64,000 nt of DNA from assembly GCF_007096885.1 (NCBI RefSeq), contig NZ_VJNO01000004.1:62001-126000 (forward strand), given 5' to 3'. The translations under genes and the position numbers were made by a program. This document shows, one piece after another, positions 62,629-64,000 of this stretch (position 1 is the first letter of the stretch; each line of letters begins with the position of its first letter). The notes under the pieces were generated by a model. It had not been told where the DNA came from. It saw only the letters and a list, made by a program, of their open reading frames with translations, and ran no database searches. The stretch is from Streptomyces sp. 130. Its GTDB lineage: Bacteria > Actinomycetota > Actinomycetes > Streptomycetales > Streptomycetaceae.

Positions 62629-63996
62629 ATGCCCAGCCGTACCGATCCCAGCCGCACCGAGCCCGGCACCGCAGACCGCACCCGGCTCGTCGAACGGCTG
62701 ATGGAGCAGTTCCCCCACGTGCCGCGTGAGGCGGTCATCAAGGAGGACCTGCTGCGCGGCGGCGTCGCCTTCGACGAGTCCGCGCTCAGCGACAACGAGG
62801 GCGGTGACGTCAAGCCGAAGTCGTACTTCATCTTCTCCTTCGACCACGGCACCCTGCCCGAGCTCGGCGCGGCGGCCCTGCGACGCCCGCCGGAGGAGAT
62901 CGTGCTCACCGGCGGCCCCTACGAGCTGCGGCGCACCGTCGTCTCCGTGCGCGTCAACCCGGCGTCCCCGTACCGCGTCGCGGCGGACGCGGACGGGATG
63001 CTCGGGCTCTACCTCGACGGCAGGCGCATCTCCGACGTCGGCCTGCCCCCGATGCCGGACTACTACCGGCACACGCTCGCCAACGGCAAGTCCGTGATGG
63101 AGGTCGCCCCGACCATCCAGTGGGGCTACCTCGTCTACCTCACCGTCTTCCGCGTCTGCCAGTACTTCGGCGCGAAGGAGGAGTGCCAGTACTGCGACAT
63201 CAACCACAACTGGCGCCAGCACAAGGCGGCGGGCCGCCCGTACACCGGGGTGAAGCCCGTCGAGGAGGTGCTGGAGGCGCTGGAGATCATCGACCGGTAC
63301 GACACGGCGAAGACCTCGACGGCGTACACCCTCACCGGCGGCGCCATCACCTCGCACATCGGCGGCCGGGACGAGGCGGACTTCTACGGCCAGTACGCCA
63401 AGGCCATCGAGGAGCGTTTCCCGGGCCGCTGGATCGGGAAGGTCGTCGCCCAGGCCCTGCCCAAGGCGGACGTCCAGCGGTTCCACGACTACGGGGTGCA
63501 GATCTACCACCCCAACTACGAGGTGTGGGACCGGCGGCTGTTCGAGCTGTACTGCCCGGGCAAGGAGCGCTACGTCGGCCGTGACGAGTGGCACCGCCGC
63601 ATCCTCGACTCCGCCGACGTCTTCGGCGCCCGCAACGTCATCCCGAACTTCGTGGCCGGGGTCGAGATGGCCGAGCCGTTCGGTTTCACCACGGTGAAGG
63701 AAGCCATCGACTCGACCACGGAGGGCCTGCGCTTCTTCATGTCGCACGGCATCACCCCGCGCTTCACCACCTGGTGCCCGGAGCCGACGACCCCGCTCGG
63801 CAAGACCAACCCGGACGGGGCGCCGCTGGAGTACCACATCCGGCTCCTGGAGTCGTACCGGGCGACGATGGAGGAGTTCGGGCTCAGCTCGCCTCCCGGT
63901 TACGGCCCGCCCGGCGCGGGGAACGCGGTGTTCTCCGTCAGCTCCTTCATGGACAGCCTGCCGGCCGCCCCCGAGGACGCCCCCGGAGCGGACTGA
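62629..63996 (+). CDS. Radical SAM protein with unusual CX8CX2C motif
   Basis: 455-aa protein, complete within the window. The putative [4Fe-4S]/SAM cysteines are C177, C186 and C189 in VCQYFGAKEECQYCDIN, a CX8CX2C spacing rather than CX3CX2C. It lies 176 residues in, after a domain of about 160 aa. Later segments LTGGAITSHIGG (SAM glycine motif) and GVQIYHPNYEVWDRRLFE support a radical SAM barrel. No known partner gene sits adjacent. ATG 62629 follows GAGGAG. Reaction unknown. Confidence 0.85.
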   Translation: MPSRTDPSRTEPGTADRTRLVERLMEQFPHVPREAVIKEDLLRGGVAFDESALSDNEGGDVKPKSYFIFSFDHGTLPELGAAALRRPPEEIVLTGGPYELRRTVVSVRVNPASPYRVAADADGMLGLYLDGRRISDVGLPPMPDYYRHTLANGKSVMEVAPTIQWGYLVYLTVFRVCQYFGAKEECQYCDINHNWRQHKAAGRPYTGVKPVEEVLEALEIIDRYDTAKTSTAYTLTGGAITSHIGGRDEADFYGQYAKAIEERFPGRWIGKVVAQALPKADVQRFHDYGVQIYHPNYEVWDRRLFELYCPGKERYVGRDEWHRRILDSADVFGARNVIPNFVAGVEMAEPFGFTTVKEAIDSTTEGLRFFMSHGITPRFTTWCPEPTTPLGKTNPDGAPLEYHIRLLESYRATMEEFGLSSPPGYGPPGAGNAVFSVSSFMDSLPAAPEDAPGAD

Positions 63997-64000
63997 GCGG

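Overview
The window looks like a stretch of a Streptomyces chromosome. GC content is very high, third codon positions are almost all G or C, GTG and TTG starts are common, and many neighbouring genes overlap by ATGA or GTGA. The gene content also fits: a WhiB-like protein, several SpoIIE-type PP2C phosphatases, a roadblock/DUF6397 pair, TerD, a LAETG wall protein, and secreted cellulose- and glycan-degrading enzymes. I saw no rRNA, tRNA, CRISPR array, transposase, integrase or attachment site. It reads as ordinary, gene-dense core or near-core chromosome of 58 protein genes rather than a genomic island.

Layout. 0-10 kb: PAS/GAF/PP2C phosphatase, WhiB-like protein, DUF1232 membrane protein, secreted clan GH-A glycosidase with two F5/8C domains, DinB-like protein, phosphoribosyltransferase-hydrolase fusion, second PP2C phosphatase, alpha/beta hydrolase. 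10-14 kb: osmoprotectant-type ABC importer (two permeases and a lipoprotein on +, the CBS-containing ATPase converging on -). 14-24 kb: prolyl-aminopeptidase-like hydrolase, rhodanese with a CsoR/CstR-like operator, LmbE deacetylase, an operon of quinone oxidoreductase and two acyl-CoA dehydrogenases, small membrane protein, PepSY-like lipoprotein, ABC exporter behind a MerR-type promoter. 24-31 kb: third PP2C phosphatase with its own kinase-like ATPase domain, then a leftward four-gene operon of amino-acid permease, membrane protein, M20 peptidase and ThrE-type exporter. 31-40 kb: GH9-CBM3-CBM2 cellulase behind a perfect CebR-type box, MFS exporter head-to-head with a ManD-type dehydratase, second ABC exporter, BenE transporter divergent from an XRE-cupin regulator.

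40-64 kb: Amidase_2 protein, SWIM/SNF2 operon, fatty-acid desaturase, MOSC protein, several conserved hypotheticals, MpaB-like oxygenase, MarR/MMPL divergent pair, TerD, LytR-CpsA-Psr protein, roadblock protein next to a DUF6397 protein, GNAT acetyltransferase, LAETG surface protein, a shrunken phosphatase remnant, 3-hydroxyisobutyryl-CoA hydrolase, two small hypotheticals, a Cys-rich pentapeptide-repeat protein, an SRPBCC protein and a radical SAM protein with an unusual CX8CX2C motif.

How the parts fit. Plant-polymer use is represented by the cellulase (31.3 kb), the F5/8C glycosidase (3.1 kb) and ManD (35.1 kb). The first two share the same promoter design, a TTGACA hexamer followed by a LacI-type palindrome. 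Acyl-CoA metabolism is represented by the 17-20 kb operon and the 59 kb hydrolase. Partner-switch signalling is represented by three intact PP2C proteins plus one decayed copy, with no sigma factor or STAS partner in the window. Intergenic DNA is rich in readable regulatory sites (MerR, MarR, CsoR/CstR, XRE, TetR and LacI types) and in long GC-rich bidirectional terminators between convergent genes. Nothing here is a clear new defence or biosynthetic system. The best leads are the radical SAM protein, the permease-peptidase-exporter operon, the Cys-rich pentapeptide protein and the trans-regulated promoters.
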